From the NCBI RefSeq assembly GCF_000400365.1, contig NZ_BAOG01000023.1:1-64000 (forward strand): a DNA stretch of 64,000 bases, given 5' to 3'. Under the pieces are notes generated by a model. The model was not told the DNA's origin. It saw nothing but the letters and a program-made list of their open reading frames with translations, and did no database searches. The position numbers and the translations under genes are program-made. Shown piece by piece: positions 42,433 through 51,650 of this stretch. Source of the DNA: Vibrio jasicida CAIM 1864 = LMG 25398 (GTDB lineage: Bacteria > Pseudomonadota > Gammaproteobacteria > Enterobacterales > Vibrionaceae). Position 1 is the first letter of the stretch; the number at the start of each line of letters is the position of its first letter.

Positions 42433-43757
42433 GAATCAGACTCCTTAATAGCCGCTTCGGACTGTTCAGGGGACTCTTTCAATAGCATACCGTTAATCGC
42501 AGGCAGCAAATCGTTGATGATCAGCTTCTGGCCTTGCTCTAGTTCACCATCGATCACCACTTGGTTATTTCGGCGATATAACACTTCAACTGTCACCACT
42601 TGCAGACGATTGTCATCACCCATTAGGTAAATCTTATCGCCATGAAGCGCACGCTCTGGAATAACCCAACTCGGGTTCTCTTGTCCCTCAATCAAGGCAC
42701 GCACAAACATGCCGTTCACCAGTGGCGGAGCAGAGGTTGGGTTTAATGCACGGTAGTCTTGTTCAATTTCCAGAATCACACCGGCCGTCGCTTGGCTTGG
42801 ATCAACCGTTTCGCTGATTCGTGCAACTTTCGCAGGCCAGCTTGCAGAGAGGTTACCGCTGCTGAGTTCAATGTTGGCATGAATCGCATTCATATCAGGT
42901 TGTGGAATACCAGATTCATCACGAACAAACTCACCGATGCTCGTCGCCAAAGTTTGCATGTCATGAATGGACAGTTGAGCTTCCACTTCCATGACATCAA
43001 TACCATGCCCTGTCACCATGGTCTGTTGTAGATTAACCACTTGGTTTTGCTCAATCTCGACTTCTGCAATGCGCAAGTTGTAAGGAAGGGTGATAATGGT
43101 TTTATCAAGCGAACGTTTTGCTTCATCCACCTTTGATGCATTGACCTTAACTAGGGCTTCTGCGACACGCTTTTCATCCGGCATCAAACCGATTTGGTTT
43201 TCTATGTCCAAAACTAACTTACGTTGAGAGAGCGCGCTTTGCTCTTGCTGATCTACATCTGATTGAGACGTTAGGCCTTTCTTACGCAGGTTTTGTTTAC
43301 GGTCTAACTCTTTGTTGGCGATAACCAGACGGTTGGCTTCTATCTTGAGTGTGCTTTTGAGGTTCGCTTCTTCTTGGTTCAGCTTAGCCAGAGAGGTTTG
43401 GGCAGATTTGAGATCGGCTTGAGCTTGAACCAGTTTCAATTCGTAATCGAGTGGGTCGATGCGCAAGATTTCCGTTCCTGCTTGCAGCACTTGTCCTTTT
43501 TCCAGTTGCGGATGACGGTAAACAACTTTACCGGTCACTTCGGCTATCGCTTTCCATTCAACTTTCGGAGCGATTTTACCAAAGCCAATTGCGACAGGTG
43601 CTATCGCCTTAAGCTCTAGTGGAATTGTCTCGACCAGCCTTGCTCTATCACCTGCGGGTTTAACGGGTAAGTCTGGTTTAAGGCTAATCGCAAGAAAGAG
43701 GATAATGACGCCGACAGCAAGAGCAGGAAAGAACAGAAGCTTTTTATTGATTTTCAT
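42429..43757 (-). CDS. RND efflux periplasmic adaptor, second system
   Basis: A 442-residue adaptor with an N-terminal membrane anchor (about 5-25: LLFFPALAVGVIILFLAISL). It has a barrel-sandwich start ('APKVEWKAIAEVTGKVVYRHPQLEKGQVLQAGTEILRIDPLDYEL'), a long coiled-coil hairpin (about 115-205) and a C-terminal beta domain. It is longer than the first system's adaptor, mainly in the hairpin. The start overlaps the end of the tetR gene by 14 bases and its end overlaps the pump gene by 4, giving a fully coupled three-gene operon. Confidence 0.9.
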   Translation of the reverse strand: MKINKKLLFFPALAVGVIILFLAISLKPDLPVKPAGDRARLVETIPLELKAIAPVAIGFGKIAPKVEWKAIAEVTGKVVYRHPQLEKGQVLQAGTEILRIDPLDYELKLVQAQADLKSAQTSLAKLNQEEANLKSTLKIEANRLVIANKELDRKQNLRKKGLTSQSDVDQQEQSALSQRKLVLDIENQIGLMPDEKRVAEALVKVNASKVDEAKRSLDKTIITLPYNLRIAEVEIEQNQVVNLQQTMVTGHGIDVMEVEAQLSIHDMQTLATSIGEFVRDESGIPQPDMNAIHANIELSSGNLSASWPAKVARISETVDPSQATAGVILEIEQDYRALNPTSAPPLVNGMFVRALIEGQENPSWVIPERALHGDKIYLMGDDNRLQVVTVEVLYRRNNQVVIDGELEQGQKLIINDLLPAINGMLLKESPEQSEAAIKESDS

Positions 43758-44400
43758 ATTGGTCGCCCGAGTCTAGAAATCCATGTTTCATCAGTTGTAT
43801 GTTGTGTTCGAATAATCGGTTCAAGAAGGCTTCAGAAAGCTCAATGCCATGAATCGCAAGTAAGGCCGGTGGTGCCATAAATGGGAACACCATGAGACTA
43901 ATATAAGAAACGCGGCACAGTTGTGGGTCGGCGTCTTTTCGCAGAACGCCACTATCGATGAGCTTATCGAACATAATGCCTTGCATCGGCTTGCTGATGT
44001 CAGCAAAGACTTTTTCTAGTAACTTACGTTGAGTCTCTGAGGGGGGCATATGCATGACTTGAGCAATCAAGCGGGGGAATTGCGGTACTTTGATCATCTC
44101 ACGATAGTAGGTACGCATTAAGTCGAGGAAGTTCTTTTCATTACTGTCAGACAATAAGGCCTGCATTTGCTTTTGCATCGGTGACAGCGTTTCACGCAGC
44201 ATGGTCTCAAATAACCCTTCTTTGTTGCCAAAGTAGTAGCGAATCATCGCCACATTCACCCCTGCCTTTTGTGCCACCAAACGGGTAGACACTTTGTCGT
44301 AGGCCATGATGGTGAAGAGTTCGCGTGCATGGAAAATTAGCTTTTCACGTGCGTCGACTTTATCTGTGGGTCTTCCCGCCTTTCGATGAACTTGCGTCAC
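43744..44400 (-). CDS. TetR-family regulator of the second RND operon
   Basis: A 218-residue TetR-family repressor. A basic tail (RKAGRPTDKVDAREK) precedes the helix-turn-helix 'STRLVAQKAGVNVAMIRYYFGNKEGLFE' (about 38-66) and a ligand-binding C-terminal domain with the TetR_C-type 'FPFMAPPALLAIHGIELSEAFLNRLFEHNIQLMKHG'. It is the first gene of the tetR-adaptor-pump operon and probably represses it. Four TGATTAA-type half-sites lie in the promoter region upstream. Confidence 0.88.
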   Translation of the reverse strand: MTQVHRKAGRPTDKVDAREKLIFHARELFTIMAYDKVSTRLVAQKAGVNVAMIRYYFGNKEGLFETMLRETLSPMQKQMQALLSDSNEKNFLDLMRTYYREMIKVPQFPRLIAQVMHMPPSETQRKLLEKVFADISKPMQGIMFDKLIDSGVLRKDADPQLCRVSYISLMVFPFMAPPALLAIHGIELSEAFLNRLFEHNIQLMKHGFLDSGDQYENQ

Positions 44401-44427
44401 AATCGTCTCTCAGAATATTAAACATAT

Positions 44428-44497
44428 GATTAATTATAAGGTGCTGATTTCTTATACGACATGTGAAAAATTAATCAGTATTTAATCAAGTGATTAA
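44428..44497. promoter_or_regulatory. Operator region of the tetR-RND operon
   Basis: TTAATCA-AG-TGATTAA (44482-44497) is an inverted repeat with 7-base arms. Single copies of the same half-site occur at 44471-44477 and 44428-44434. TATAAT on the minus strand (44433-44438) is a candidate -10 overlapping the last half-site. This suits TetR autorepression. Confidence 0.6.
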
Positions 44498-44513
44498 TTT
44501 GTGAAGGAGAGAC

Positions 44514-44542
44514 ACAAAAAAAGAGCAGTTAGACCTGCTCTT
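44514..44542 (-). terminator. Terminator after HAD-family gene
   Basis: On the minus strand AAGAGCAG and CTGCTCTT form an 8-base stem with a 6-base loop, followed by a run of seven T residues. Confidence 0.88.
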
Positions 44543-44580
44543 GGATATTTGGTGAAGAGGGTAAGTGATGTTGAGCTGTT

Positions 44581-45240
44581 TTACCCCCAACTCAACACAG
44601 TCCAATTCGGTCTATCGGCTTGTTCTTTTAGGCGAGGGCATGGATTGACCAGATAGGCGTAACCGGCGTATTCACACAGTGGGAAGTCGTTGATCGAATC
44701 TGTATAGAAATGAATGTCTGAATAGGTCTCAGGTTGAGTCTCTAGCCACTGTTTTAAGCGTGTAACTTTGCCTTCGCGATAACTCGGGATACCTTCTATT
44801 TCAGCGGTGTAGCCGTTGTCTTGTTCGACTAAATCAATCCCGAGCGCGTTAGGGATACCGATACGTCGACCAACCGCTTCAACCAAAAAAGTGACACTGG
44901 CAGAGATGATGACCATATCAATCTCATCACGAGACAGTTGTTCAATCAGTGTTTTGGCTTGCGGGAATTGTTTAGCCAGAATATGGTTTTCAACGCACTC
45001 TTCCACCAAGGCGTTGACCTGTTGAATCGGCATGTTTTCTAGCGGCTTCATGGAGAACGTTAGGTAATCTTCCATGTCCATTTTGCCTTCTGCGTACAAG
45101 CCCATTAGACGCTTATCTTCCTCAATAAAGTTAGGCGCAATGGCGATACCTTTCTCGACCATAAATTCATTCCAAATCATTGCGCAGTCAGCGTTGATTA
45201 AGGTTTCATCCAGATCAAAAACATACAAAGGCTTGGACAT
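44581..45240 (-). CDS. HAD-IB family hydrolase (phosphoserine phosphatase-like)
   Basis: A 219-residue phosphatase. Motif I FDLDET carries nucleophile Asp9 and Asp11, motif II is in 'DMVIISASVTFLV', motif III Lys in 'SYREGKVTRLKQWL', and motif IV in 'HFYTDSINDFPLCEYAGYAYLVNPCPRL'. The small helical cap between motifs I and II marks subfamily IB (SerB-like). It hydrolyses a phosphomonoester; true SerB is usually longer, so the substrate is uncertain. Divergent from the acyl-CoA ligase gene across 343 bases. Confidence 0.85.
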   Translation of the reverse strand: MSKPLYVFDLDETLINADCAMIWNEFMVEKGIAIAPNFIEEDKRLMGLYAEGKMDMEDYLTFSMKPLENMPIQQVNALVEECVENHILAKQFPQAKTLIEQLSRDEIDMVIISASVTFLVEAVGRRIGIPNALGIDLVEQDNGYTAEIEGIPSYREGKVTRLKQWLETQPETYSDIHFYTDSINDFPLCEYAGYAYLVNPCPRLKEQADRPNWTVLSWG

Positions 45241-45583
45241 AGTTGGCTTCTCACAGTTTGGATTGAGGTCGATGTAACGTGTCGGTCAGTATAGAGCGAG
45301 GTTTACGAGTGTGGGACGTATGCTAACGACAAACTGTGACGGTTTCGTTGCACTTTTTCTGACCACGACAAAACTTAATGACTAAGTCGTGGGATGAAGC
45401 ATTTCTGACTTGGTGATAGAAGGCTACAATACAGAGGTACTTTAGAAACCGCGTACTTTAGATATATGGCGTCTTTCGAACCTGATCTCAATATTGTGTA
45501 CTGAATACAGTCTTGTCTTTGAGTGATAATAGCGCCACTCGCGCAAAGCGAACGTTAAGAAAAATACAAAAAGAATCCCCGAT
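45241..45583. other. HAD / acyl-CoA ligase divergent region
   Basis: A 343-base intergenic stretch holding both promoters. I see no gene, strong palindrome or repeat, and could not place a FadR- or PsrA-type site for the ligase. Confidence 0.45.
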
Positions 45584-47185
45584 ATGAACCAGTATGTAAA
45601 TGATCCATCCAATTATCAGTTGTTAATTAAAAACTTGCTGTTTTCCCCAGTTGCTTTCAACCCCGAGCAAGAAATCGTCTACGCGAACCACCGTCGTCAC
45701 AGCTATAAAACGTTTCATGACCGTGTGAGACAGTTTGCAAACGCACTAACCAAAATGGGCGTGAAGAAAGGTGATACGGTAGCGGTAATGGATTATGACT
45801 CACACCGTTATCTTGAATGCTACTTTGCCATCCCGATGATTGGTGCAAAGCTACACATGATCAACGTACGCTTGTCTCCAGAGCAGATCCTTTACACCAT
45901 CGACCATGCAGAAGATGACATTATCTTGATCAACGAAGAATTTCTGCCAATTCTGGATCAGATCAAAGGTCGTATTGATACTGTTACGCGTTACGTGGTT
46001 TTGCGCGATAACGATGAATGTGAATACGAGCGCCTTCTGGAGCAAGAAAGTACGGAATACAACTTTCCTGATTTCGATGAGAATACCGTTGCGACCACTT
46101 TCTACACGACAGGTACGACGGGCTTCCCTAAAGGTGTGTTCTTTACTCACCGCCAACTGGTTCTGCACACCATGGGCATATTGAGCACCATCGGCACCAA
46201 TGCGTCACAAGGTCGACTGCATCAAGGTGATATCTACATGCCGATTACGCCAATGTTCCACGTCCACGCATGGGGGCTTCCGTACATGGCGACCATGCTT
46301 GGCGTGAAACAAGTCTACCCGGGCAAATATGTACCAGATGTTCTTCTTAACTTGATTGAACAGGAGAAGGTGACGTTCTCGCACTGTGTGCCAACCATCC
46401 TGCATCTGTTGTTGAGCTCACCAAAATCCAAGTCGATGGATTTCTCTGGTTGGAAAGTCGTGATTGGTGGTGCCGCGCTACCGAAAGCATTGTGTAAATC
46501 AGCCCTTGAGCGCGATATTGATGTGTTTGCGGGTTACGGCATGAGCGAAACAGGACCAATTCTGTCTATTGTTCAACTGACTCCTGAGCAACTCGAACTC
46601 GATATCGATCAGCAAGCGGAGTACCGCTCTAAAACGGGTAAGAAAGTCGCGCTGGTAGACGCTTACATTGTTGATGATGAAATGAACAAGCTCCCCCACG
46701 ACGGCGAAAGTGCGGGTGAGATTGTGGTTCGCGCTCCTTGGTTGACTCCGAGCTATTACAAAGACAACAAGAACTCTAAAGCCTTGTGGCGTGGTGGTTA
46801 CCTGCACACTGGCGATGTCGCGCATATCGATCATGAAGGCTTTATCAAGATCACCGACCGCGTAAAAGACATGATTAAGATTTCTGGTGAGTGGGTCAGT
46901 TCTTTGGAGCTGGAAGACATTCTACACCAGCATCAGGCCGTGTCGGAAGTCGCCGTGATTGGCATGCCTCATAACAAATGGGGCGAGGTGCCGTTGGCAT
47001 TAGTGACGCTAAAAGATGATGCAGAAGTAACGGAGAAAGAGTTGTTAAGTTTCGCCAAAGACTTCATCAGCAAAGGCATTCTAGCCAGAGAAGCGTTACT
47101 ACTGAAAGTGAAGATGGTTGACGATATTGCGAAAACCAGCGTCGGTAAAGTGGATAAGAAAGAGCTGCGTAAACTTCATCTGTAA
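45584..47185 (+). CDS. AMP-forming acyl-CoA ligase (fatty acid type)
   Basis: A 533-residue ligase of the AMP-binding superfamily. The phosphate loop is YTTGTTGFPKG, the A5-type motif YGMSETGP, the A7-type LHTGDVAHID, and the C-terminal lysine in SVGKVDKKELRK. It activates a carboxylate, probably a medium- or long-chain fatty acid (AlkK/fatty-acyl-CoA synthetase group), to its CoA thioester. Cytoplasmic. The start ATG 45584 has only a weak AAGAAT site, so initiation may be modest. It is monocistronic, ending at a very strong convergent terminator. Confidence 0.88.
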   Translation: MNQYVNDPSNYQLLIKNLLFSPVAFNPEQEIVYANHRRHSYKTFHDRVRQFANALTKMGVKKGDTVAVMDYDSHRYLECYFAIPMIGAKLHMINVRLSPEQILYTIDHAEDDIILINEEFLPILDQIKGRIDTVTRYVVLRDNDECEYERLLEQESTEYNFPDFDENTVATTFYTTGTTGFPKGVFFTHRQLVLHTMGILSTIGTNASQGRLHQGDIYMPITPMFHVHAWGLPYMATMLGVKQVYPGKYVPDVLLNLIEQEKVTFSHCVPTILHLLLSSPKSKSMDFSGWKVVIGGAALPKALCKSALERDIDVFAGYGMSETGPILSIVQLTPEQLELDIDQQAEYRSKTGKKVALVDAYIVDDEMNKLPHDGESAGEIVVRAPWLTPSYYKDNKNSKALWRGGYLHTGDVAHIDHEGFIKITDRVKDMIKISGEWVSSLELEDILHQHQAVSEVAVIGMPHNKWGEVPLALVTLKDDAEVTEKELLSFAKDFISKGILAREALLLKVKMVDDIAKTSVGKVDKKELRKLHL

Positions 47186-47219
47186 AGTAGTGAAGCTGTT
47201 TGCATCCAACCCATAATAT

Positions 47220-47257
47220 TCGGCCCCGATACATAACTTGTATCGGGGCCGATTTTT
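47220..47257. terminator. Strong bidirectional terminator
   Basis: TCGGCCCCGATACA and TGTATCGGGGCCGA form a perfect 14-base stem with a 5-base loop, then five T residues. It separates the convergent ligase and BCCT genes. Confidence 0.92.
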
Positions 47258-47287
47258 ATCTAGTGACGCGAAAGTCTTGGTTGTGTA

Positions 47288-48871
47288 TTAAATCAAACCT
47301 TGTTCTTTCGCCATGTGGTTAGCGATGCTCGGCGCTTTCCAGATGCTTGGAAGCAGTATGAAAGACACAGGAACAGCTGTAATCACGATGAAAGACTGCA
47401 ATGCCGAGATACCGCCAGAGCCCATCGAGATAAGCGCGATCGCCACCACACCCATCATTAAGCCCCAGAACGAGCGGATCACTGCGTTTGGTTCTGTAGA
47501 GCCAGTCATTACCACACTGATGGTGTATGTCATTGAGTCACCCGTTGTCACGATGAACGTCGTGGTCAGGATCAAGAACAATACTGAAATCACCATCGGG
47601 AATGGTAGCTCAGAAGTAATCGCAAGCAGAACGGCAGGCAAGTTAAAGCCCTCAAATGCCGATGAAATCAAACCTGGGTTTTCTAGCTCGAACGCCAAGC
47701 CACTGCCACCAACGATGCTGAACCAGAAACACGTGATCAATGGTGCAGCAATGCTGATAGAAAGGATTAATTGGCGAATTGTACGGCCGCGTGAGATTCG
47801 CGCGATGAAAATTGCCATCATCGGACCGTAACCAATGAACCAGCCCCAGAAGAAGACTGTCCACCAACTTAGCCATTCGGTGTCACCACGGTAAAGCGCC
47901 ATTGGAAAGAAGTTATCTACCATGCGGCCAATGCCTTGCACGTAACCATCGACAATAAAGCTGGTTGGGCCGAAGAACAGGATGTAACCAATTAGAGCCA
48001 CAGACAACACGATGTTGTAACGGCTCACAAGCTGGATGCCTTTACTTACACCGCTTAGGGCAGACAAGGTGTACATCAAAATCGCAGCGACGATCACTAA
48101 GCTTTGAGTAACAAAGGTATCAGGTAAGCCAAATAGCGAGTTCAGGGCGTAACTGATCTGCAAACCTAAGAAGCCAATTGGACCAATAGTACCTGCGGCT
48201 ACGGCGATAATGCTGCATGCGTCTGCGACGTCGCCAATCCAACCGTTGATCGCTTTGTCACCAAATACTGGGTAAAGCAGGGTACGAGGTTTGAGTGGTA
48301 AGCCCTTATCGTAGTGAAGGTGCATCAAAACGACTGAAGAAAGACAACCTAGGATAGCCCAAGCAAGGAAACCCCAGTGCATGAAAGACTGAGAAAGTGC
48401 ATTGATTGCAGATGCTTTTGGCGACGCTTCGCCATACAGAGGTGGTGCAGAAACAAAGTGGGCGATAGGCTCTGCAGCAGCCCAGAATACACCGCCACCA
48501 GCGAGTAGGGTACAAAGTACGATCGACAGCCATTTGAAGGTGTCGATATCAGGTCTCGCTAAACCGCCTAAACGTACGTAACCCGTACGACCTAGTGCAA
48601 TAGCCAAACCAATAAGGAAATTCAGAAGGAGTAATACTTGCCAGAAGGCACCGAAGTATTGAGTCGCAAACCCAAAGCCTGCGTTGACCATCGCGGTCAG
48701 AGATTCTGTATTTGTTAAAGCGAGCAGAACAAAGACAGTAAGGAAGCTACCACTTAACCAAAATACAGGGTTAGTGAGTTCAAGGCGCTTGATAAGGGAA
48801 GGAGGATGAATCGCAGAATAGTCTGCCTCCTGAATAGGAGCATGAGAGGCGGCATTCGTCATATTTGACAT
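47288..48871 (-). CDS. BCCT-family transporter with altered aromatic box
   Basis: A 527-residue secondary carrier of the betaine/choline/carnitine family with twelve membrane segments. The family signature 'FIARISRGRTIRQ' is intact. The preceding helix reads WTVFFWGWFIGYGP: Trp342 and Trp344 are kept, but the positions of BetP Trp374 and Trp377 are Phe345 and Tyr348. Those Trp residues bind the trimethylammonium head, so the substrate may not be betaine or choline; DMSP, ectoine or another osmolyte is possible. I start at ATG 48871 (MSNMTN); a longer frame to 48916 has no better ribosome-binding site. Divergent from the beta-mannosidase. Confidence 0.88.
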   Translation of the reverse strand: MSNMTNAASHAPIQEADYSAIHPPSLIKRLELTNPVFWLSGSFLTVFVLLALTNTESLTAMVNAGFGFATQYFGAFWQVLLLLNFLIGLAIALGRTGYVRLGGLARPDIDTFKWLSIVLCTLLAGGGVFWAAAEPIAHFVSAPPLYGEASPKASAINALSQSFMHWGFLAWAILGCLSSVVLMHLHYDKGLPLKPRTLLYPVFGDKAINGWIGDVADACSIIAVAAGTIGPIGFLGLQISYALNSLFGLPDTFVTQSLVIVAAILMYTLSALSGVSKGIQLVSRYNIVLSVALIGYILFFGPTSFIVDGYVQGIGRMVDNFFPMALYRGDTEWLSWWTVFFWGWFIGYGPMMAIFIARISRGRTIRQLILSISIAAPLITCFWFSIVGGSGLAFELENPGLISSAFEGFNLPAVLLAITSELPFPMVISVLFLILTTTFIVTTGDSMTYTISVVMTGSTEPNAVIRSFWGLMMGVVAIALISMGSGGISALQSFIVITAVPVSFILLPSIWKAPSIANHMAKEQGLI

Positions 48872-49163
48872 AATTACTTCGCTTTTTAGGGCTCGGAAGC
48901 CGTGCATTTCCCTCACACAAATAGGTCGAAAAGTGTGAGGATGATCAAAAAGCCGCTGATACTAGCACGTTGAGCACCTCAATATAACCGTAGATTCGGA
49001 ATAATTGTCTACGTAAGCGGCAAATTACTGATTTCTAGGTAGAGATTTTTTGCGTGAAGTGCGCCGCATTTCGTATGTAAATGACATTTCCCTTATTCTT
49101 GTAAGGACACCGCAGGATTACATTGAGCCAACCTGTTCTAATAAAAATTAAAGGTCTTACCCT

Positions 49164-51572
49164 ATGGCTCATTTTGAACTCAATGGACAGTGGCAACTTA
49201 CCTCGCCACAGCGTCCAGACATCAATATTCCGATGACTTTGCCTGGCGATAATGTCTCTGCACTTTTGCAAGCAGAGCTTATTCCTAACCCATATGTGGC
49301 AGATAATGAATCCAAGGTTCGTTGGATTGAAGAATGCGATTGGCATATTGAACGCGAGTTTGCTGTCGATGGTTCTGTGCTCTCTGCCAAACAAGTGTGG
49401 ATGACGCTAACCCGTGTAGACACCTTAGCGACCTTTTATATCAATGGTGAGCAAGCACTAACTAGCAGCAACATGTTTGCCCAGCAACGTATTGATATCA
49501 AACCTTACTTAAAGCAAGGCACTAACGCGATTCGAGTTGAGTTTGTCCGTGTGGATTTAGAAGGGCTAGAACGTGCAAAGAAACTGCCATTCCCTATTCC
49601 TTCGGCGATGGGGAACAACCAGATCCCGCACATGAACTTGATTCGTAAAACCCAATGTCATTCAGGTTGGGACTGGGGCATTTGCTTGATGGTCTCTGGT
49701 ATTTATGACCCGATTCTAATTGATGTCGTTGAAGATGTGTGGCTAAAAGGATTCGCGACAGAGCAACAATGGAAAGCTGACGGCAGTGTGCAGATCGATG
49801 TCTTAGTCGAAGTTGAAGCGGATACCCAACATCATGAAATTGTTGTTGAATTTGATGGTCAGCGCCAATCGATTCAAACCGAAGGAAGTGGTCACTATCA
49901 CTGTCAGTTCCATATTTCCAAGCCAAAACGCTGGTGGCCTGCGGGTTATGGCGAAGCGCATCTTTATCCGATAACGGTCGCTTGTGGTGAGCAATCACTG
50001 TCACGCATGATTGGTTTGCGAGAGCTGAGTCTAAACAACCAAGCTGATGAGCATGGCTCGGCGATGGAGTTTGTCGTTAACGGCGTGCCAATCAATGCTA
50101 AGGGTGCAAACTGGATTCCGGTGGACGCCATGCCGGGGCGAGAGTGTGAAAGCCGATACCGCAATCTGTTACAGAGTGCTATCGATGCCAATATGAACAT
50201 GATTCGTGTCTGGGGTGGAGGCCAATATGAGAGCGAAACTTTCTACAACCTGTGTGATGAATTAGGCCTGTTGGTTTGGCAGGACATGATGTTCGCTTGC
50301 TCGCTGTATCCATCCGATGACGATTTCTTGAAAGATGTGGAACAAGAGTTGCGATTCCAAATCCCACGTTTGAAAGAGCACCCTTCGATTGCACTTTGGT
50401 GTGGCGATAATGAAGTGATTGGTGCGATTGGCTGGTATGACGAATCCAAGCACAACAAAGTCAAATACACAGTGAATTACGATCGTCTAAATCGAATGAT
50501 CGAACAAGTCATTGGTCAGCAAGACGATTCACGCCGTTTTTGGCCGAGCTCACCTTGTAATGGCGAGTTGGATTTTGGCGATGCGTGGCATGATGACAGT
50601 AAAGGTGACATGCACTTCTGGGACGTTTGGCACTCAGGCAAATCGTTTAATGCTTATCTAAACATTAACCCGCGTTTTTGTTCCGAGTTTGGCTTCCAAT
50701 CTTGGCCGTCTTTTGCAGAGGCAAAGAAGTTTGTGCCAGAGCAAGACTGGAACGTCACCTCTCCAACGTTTGAGCAGCACCAAAAGAACCCTCGTGGTAA
50801 CAGTATCATCACAGAGATGTTTACTCGTTACTTCCGCTTCCCATCAGGCTTCGAGGAGATGTTGTACTTAAGCCAAGTTCAGCAAGCGATGGCAATCAAA
50901 ACTGCTTGTGACCATTGGCGCGCCATCTCTCCAATATGTCGTGGCATGTTGTATTGGCAGCTTAATGACAACTGGCCAGTGAGTTCTTGGTCTAGTTTGG
51001 AGTACAGTGGCCGTTGGAAGCAATTGCATTACCATGCGAAACGCTTCTTTGCGCCCCAGTATTTGGTGTTCTCAGAGCACACCGGTAAGCTGAGCCTCCA
51101 TTTGCTAAACGATGCCAAAGAACCCGTTGATGTGAGTGCGCAATTACATTGGGTGAACTGGCAAGGTGAAGTGAAGCAAACTTGGTCGCTAGAGCACACC
51201 GTTTCCAGTGACAGCAACATGGTTGTCTGGCAGTTGGATGGGCAGTTTGATTCGTCTGAATTGAAGTCAGGCTTCCTCTACGTAGAGGGACAAGCAGGCG
51301 AAGAGCGAATCACGAACACATGGTTTAGCACTCATGAACTGAAAACCCTGCCGATGCAGAAGGCGAACATCAAAGTGACGATAGAAGCCAACCAAATCAC
51401 GCTGGTGGCAGATAAGCCAGCATTCTTTGTGCATCTAGAAGCGGACACGGATGGTCGATTCTCCGAATCCAGTTTGACGTTACTTGCTGAACAACCTGTA
51501 ACCGTGACGTTTTTTGGTAAGGATGTGGCGGCGATGGCAGAGTCACTTCGTGTTTACCATTTAATGCAATAA
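49164..51572 (+). CDS. Beta-mannosidase (GH2)
   Basis: An 802-residue glycoside hydrolase family 2 enzyme. The N-terminal jelly-roll begins 'FELNGQWQL', and Ig-like domains follow. The (beta/alpha)8 barrel has 'MNMIRVWGGGQYESETFYNLCDELGLLVWQDMMFA', acid/base Glu417 in ALWCGDNEV and nucleophile Glu508 in FCSEFGF. This layout is that of beta-mannosidases releasing mannose from beta-mannosides such as mannan or N-glycan core. There is no signal peptide, so it acts in the cytoplasm on imported oligosaccharides; no importer is adjacent. AAGG lies before ATG 49164. Confidence 0.92.
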   Translation: MAHFELNGQWQLTSPQRPDINIPMTLPGDNVSALLQAELIPNPYVADNESKVRWIEECDWHIEREFAVDGSVLSAKQVWMTLTRVDTLATFYINGEQALTSSNMFAQQRIDIKPYLKQGTNAIRVEFVRVDLEGLERAKKLPFPIPSAMGNNQIPHMNLIRKTQCHSGWDWGICLMVSGIYDPILIDVVEDVWLKGFATEQQWKADGSVQIDVLVEVEADTQHHEIVVEFDGQRQSIQTEGSGHYHCQFHISKPKRWWPAGYGEAHLYPITVACGEQSLSRMIGLRELSLNNQADEHGSAMEFVVNGVPINAKGANWIPVDAMPGRECESRYRNLLQSAIDANMNMIRVWGGGQYESETFYNLCDELGLLVWQDMMFACSLYPSDDDFLKDVEQELRFQIPRLKEHPSIALWCGDNEVIGAIGWYDESKHNKVKYTVNYDRLNRMIEQVIGQQDDSRRFWPSSPCNGELDFGDAWHDDSKGDMHFWDVWHSGKSFNAYLNINPRFCSEFGFQSWPSFAEAKKFVPEQDWNVTSPTFEQHQKNPRGNSIITEMFTRYFRFPSGFEEMLYLSQVQQAMAIKTACDHWRAISPICRGMLYWQLNDNWPVSSWSSLEYSGRWKQLHYHAKRFFAPQYLVFSEHTGKLSLHLLNDAKEPVDVSAQLHWVNWQGEVKQTWSLEHTVSSDSNMVVWQLDGQFDSSELKSGFLYVEGQAGEERITNTWFSTHELKTLPMQKANIKVTIEANQITLVADKPAFFVHLEADTDGRFSESSLTLLAEQPVTVTFFGKDVAAMAESLRVYHLMQ

Positions 51573-51609
51573 GAAAGCTTAAGCGAGTCGAAGCACAATA
51601 CATTCAGCA

Positions 51610-51637
51610 AAAGGGAGCTTACGGGCTCCCTTTATTG
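51610..51637. terminator. Terminator between beta-mannosidase and the LuxR-type gene
   Basis: AAAGGGAGC and GCTCCCTTT form a 9-base stem with a 6-base loop, followed by ATTGTTTC. It serves convergent genes. Confidence 0.8.
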
Positions 51638-51650
51638 TTTCTTGGGTTCG

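Noticed and set aside
47313..47831. 172-codon plus-strand frame
   Set aside because: Antisense to the BCCT transporter; no start context or family similarity.
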